In this document: positions 60,697 through 64,000 of the stretch, one piece after another
Position numbering within the stretch: position 1 is the first letter of the stretch
How the letters are laid out: each line of letters begins with the position of its first letter
NCBI GenBank assembly: GCA_027627225.1
Contig: JAPFQT010000150.1
Span: forward strand, 461,001 to 525,000
Reading direction: 5' to 3'
DNA length: 64,000 bases
Source: Congeria kusceri
Taxonomy: Eukaryota > Mollusca > Bivalvia > Myida > Dreissenidae
The notes under the pieces: generated by a model
The model's input: the letters and a program-made list of their open reading frames with translations, nothing else
Told to the model about the DNA's origin: nothing
Database searches by the model: none
Translations under genes and position numbers: made by a program

Positions 60697-63671
60697 AAAC
60701 AAGAGGGCCATGATGGCCCTAGGTCGCTCGCCTGAGTTTCAGGCATAATGGATAATTACAAAGTGTAAAAATAGCACTAAACGCCTTAACTAAGTATAAA
60801 TATCTGGGCAATGCAATTTCAGATATTTTATTAGTCTATATTAACAATGTGACCCACAGGGCGTGGCCACCTTGTACCCTAGGTCATAATTTGAACAATA
60901 TTTGTAGTGGACCACTTTTCAATGTTACATTGCCAATATCATTACACGGGGCCTTGCGGAATCCGAGGAGATTTCTTAAGACATTTTGCTTTAAATGTAT
61001 ATAAACCATGTGACCCCCAGGGGATGGCCAATTTCAACCCCAGGGACATCATTTGAACAATCTGTGTAGATGACCACTCCACAAGGGTTTACGCAAAATA
61101 TAAAACCTCTGGGCGTTACGGTTTCAACAAGATTTTTAAGGCCCACTTGCCATATAAGTCTATATAAATCATGTGACGCCCCGGGTCATGGCCACTTTTT
61201 ACCCCAGGGGCATAATTTGAATTTTTTTTGTAGAGGACCACAATACAATGTTACATATTCCATACGAAAAAACTGCAATTTCAGGAAATTTAAAGTCATT
61301 TGGCTATCTAAGTCTATATAAACAATGTGACCCCCAGGGAAGTGCCAGTTTTTACCAATGGGACATCATTTGAACAATCTTTGCAGAGGACCACTATAAA
61401 ATTTCACATACCACATATGAAACCTCTAGGCCTTGCAGTTTCAGAGGAGAAGATTTTTAAAGTCATCTTTCTATTTAAGTCAATATCAACCATGTGAGCC
61501 CTGGGGTGTGGCCAGTTTTGACCCCAGGGGCATCATTTGAGCAGTCTGTTTAGACGATCACTTTACAATATTAATTAACAAATATGAAACATTCGGGGCC
61601 TTGCAATTTCAGAGAATATTTTTAAAGCCATTTTGCTATTTAAGTCTATATAAATCCGGTGACCCCTAGGATGTGCCCAGTTTTGACCTCACGGGCATCA
61701 TTTGAGCAATCTTTATACAATGTTTCCAACCAAATATGAAACCTCTGGGCTTTGTGGTTTCAGAGGAGAAGTTTTTTAAAGTCATTTTACTATTTACATT
61801 TTTATTAACCATGTGATCCCTGGGGTGTGGACAGTTTTGACCCCAGTGGCATCATTTGAACAATCTTTGTGAAGGACTAGTATACAATGTTATATACCAA
61901 ATATGAAACCTCTGGGCCTTGCGGTTTCAGAGGAGAAGATCTTAAAGTTCATTTTGCTTTATAAGTCTATATAGACCATGTGACCCCTGGGGCGTGGCAA
62001 GTTTTGACCCTAGGGGTATCATTTGAACAATCTTAGTAGAGGACTACTACAGGATGTCACATATCAAATATGAAAGGCTTGTCCAATATCTGGTACTAAA
62101 AAGATGTTCTTCTTAGAAGAGGTCCTTGGGTGGAGGCTGCCAAAAAAGCATTAAGAGCTTTGTTGGAGAGACATGAACTGTGTGTCGTTTTTGTGTGTGC
62201 TGCACGCATTTAATTAAACTGTACAAATGACAGGTTTAAAGTAGATGACTAGACTTTAGGCTCTATGCTAGATGTTTCTCTACATGATGGTGAAACAGAC
62301 TGCAGTGTCAGAGCCACAGACTCGATTGCTGATTAATTTTGTCTTACAAAAAATGGTGCAGTTCCACCGAAGTTAGACTACTTATAAATCTAATGCTCTC
62401 ATTTCATATTTGGCATTTCATTATTAAATTAGAAATTTACACTTCGCCTGTAAACAAATCCAATGTAATAGATCATAAGAGAAAATATATTATATAAGAC
62501 GGTCTTATATACTAAGACTGATTGACTACCTTTCTTACACATTGCCTAAACATTACATCCAGCTGATTTACTTTCACAACAATATGATTGACCATGCTGG
62601 TGGGTAACATGTTTTATGCATTTCCATGGTCATCTCCAAAAATTCTCTAAAGGACCCTCACAACAATTTGTAACTTGCTAACTGGTTTTATAAGATCTAA
62701 AAATAGCACACTGTATACACCTGGCTGAAATGTTGTCTTCTGTGTCTTCTGTGCTCATTTTTCAGTGTTGGAGGCTTATTGAAATTATAGTGCTGCAGTA
62801 TAAACAATGTGACCCCGGGGATGTAGTCAGTTATGACCCCAGGAGAATAATTTGAACAATCTTTGTAGAGGACCACTACACAATGTTGCTTACCAAATAT
62901 AAAACCTTTGGGCCTTGCGGATGTAGAGGAGAATATTTAAAAGTCATTTTGCTATTAAAGTATATATAAACCATGTCATCCCCGGGGTGTGGCAATTTTG
63001 ACCCCAGGGGCATCATTTCAACACTCTTTATGGAGGACCACTATGCTATGCTACATACCAAATATAATGTTATATACCAAATATGAAACTTCTGGGCCTT
63101 GCGCTTTCAGAGCATAAGATTTTTAGAGTCATTTTGCTATTAAAGTCTATATAAACCATCTGACCTCTGGGGTTTGGCCAGTTTTTACCCCAGCGGCATC
63201 ATTCAAATAGTCTTTGCAGAGGACCGCTATACAATGTTAAATGCCAAATATGAAACCTCTACGCCTTGTTTTTTCAGAGGAGAAGATTTTTATAAACCAT
63301 GTGACCCCTGGGGCGTGGCCTCTTTTGACCCCAAGGGAATCATTTGAACAATCTATCTAGAGGACCACTAGAGGATGTCACACATCAAATATGAAAGACA
63401 CGAGCCTTGCGGTTTCATACGAGAAGATCTTTAAAGTTTTCACTTTTTAAATCTAAGTTTAGCTCTGGTGACCTACATATGCAGCGGACCGGAAATATTT
63501 GAACAACTTAGAAAAAAGTCAACCCAAGGATCATTTCTGTGAAGTTTGGTGAAAATCTGCCAAGCGGTTAGGAGGAAATGTTTTTTGAATGAAAAGTTTA
63601 CGACGCACGCACACACGCACGCAAACACTCACGACGGACAACGGGCGATCACAAAAGCTCACCATGAGCTC
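60697..63671. repeat. long interspersed repeat with units of about 167 bp, copy 2
   Basis: Same head (AACAAGAGGGCCATGATGGC) and tail (CGACGGACAACGGGCGATCA then CTCACCATGAGC) as copy 1, with more units. The unit rhythm is broken at about 62085-62800 by unrelated sequence, probably an insertion. Confidence 0.85.
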
Positions 63672-64000
63672 ACTAAGTACGTAAACCAGTCTTGTGAATT
63701 TTGCAGCACACTAAATCATGCTAAAACCAAAAATGAACACGTTTTATAAAATATTTATCTTTATTGCATTAAAGTATGTAAACATATGCTAGGATTTGGA
63801 CTGATTTCTATGAATTAAGTACACAATATGACACAGGCATCCCATATTATAAAAACACTGAAAATGCAAGCCAGATTTCTTATCAAGCATCATTCTCAAA
63901 TGCGTGTTCAAGCATTTCTACTTTGTGGATAGGTCTGAAATTTTGCATGCGCATTAAAAATATGCTAATAATGATGTCGATTTTTCTTTTCGCGATATCA
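63672..64000. other. non-coding end of window
   Basis: AT-rich; nothing recognised. Confidence 0.35.

Noticed and set aside
62085..62200. Possible exon after a TTCTTCTTAG acceptor encoding RRGPWVEAAKKALRALLER
   Set aside because: No donor in frame and no partner exons; it sits in an insertion within a repeat.
1..64000. CRISPR arrays, bacterial operons or rRNA genes
   Set aside because: The repeats lack unique spacers, introns and SINEs show a eukaryotic genome, and no rRNA-like sequence was recognised.

Overview
This is eukaryotic, AT-rich, repeat-dense DNA with spliced genes, tRNA-derived SINEs, many minisatellites and several families of foldback and DNA transposons. The repeat style (tandemly reiterated 'tgaccttgacc' and 'gaccccaggggcataatttgaac' units, palindromic snap-back elements) and the gene families (SAM/HECT ligases, SWIM-YqaJ proteins, near-identical LRR tandems, WxxW-type Cys exons) point to a bivalve mollusc, possibly a dreissenid. 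That assignment is inference. Most open frames in the window are translated satellites or antisense shadows; only a handful of genes are supported. || Left part (1-18.8 kb): the terminal exon of a C2H2 zinc-finger gene (801-873, +), then three satellite arrays (4.3-6.6, 7.1-7.5, 8.1-9.2 kb), a GC-rich palindrome (10.2 kb), and a minus-strand gene in at least three exons (14782-12164) joining a WxxW-like cysteine region to a long Gly/Ser repeat tail with a possible GPI signal. Its introns hold very long trinucleotide arrays. A tRNA-derived SINE lies at 17.27 kb. || Centre left (18,848-34,969): the main discovery. A 16.1-kb element has matched terminal inverted repeats (TATGGAACGCCAT...), a perfect 6-bp target duplication (AGTCCC at 18842-18847 and 34970-34975), and inverted subterminal tandem arrays just inside the ends. 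It carries two convergent, apparently intact genes: a SAM-HTH-DDE integrase (19631-21079, +), and a six-exon SAM-zinc finger-HECT E3 ubiquitin ligase-like protein of 674 residues (34077-24856, -) whose splice phases all agree. Integrase and ligase both begin with a SAM-type domain, which suggests they could associate. || Centre right (35-42 kb): a 48-bp satellite, a short secreted-protein-type exon, two palindromic elements, and a decayed mariner transposase. || 42.5-47.9 kb: a 5.4-kb giant foldback element with arms of about 1.4 kb around a 62-bp satellite that shows higher-order structure. It abuts a 2.9-kb element with terminal inverted repeats (47,888-50,752) carrying a frameshifted SWIM-YqaJ nuclease gene. 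That element has interrupted an LRR gene (50745-52158, -), whose stop codon lies in the element's inverted terminus. || Right end (52-64 kb): no convincing genes; a SINE, a snap-back element and two long copies of a repeat built from units of about 167 bp.
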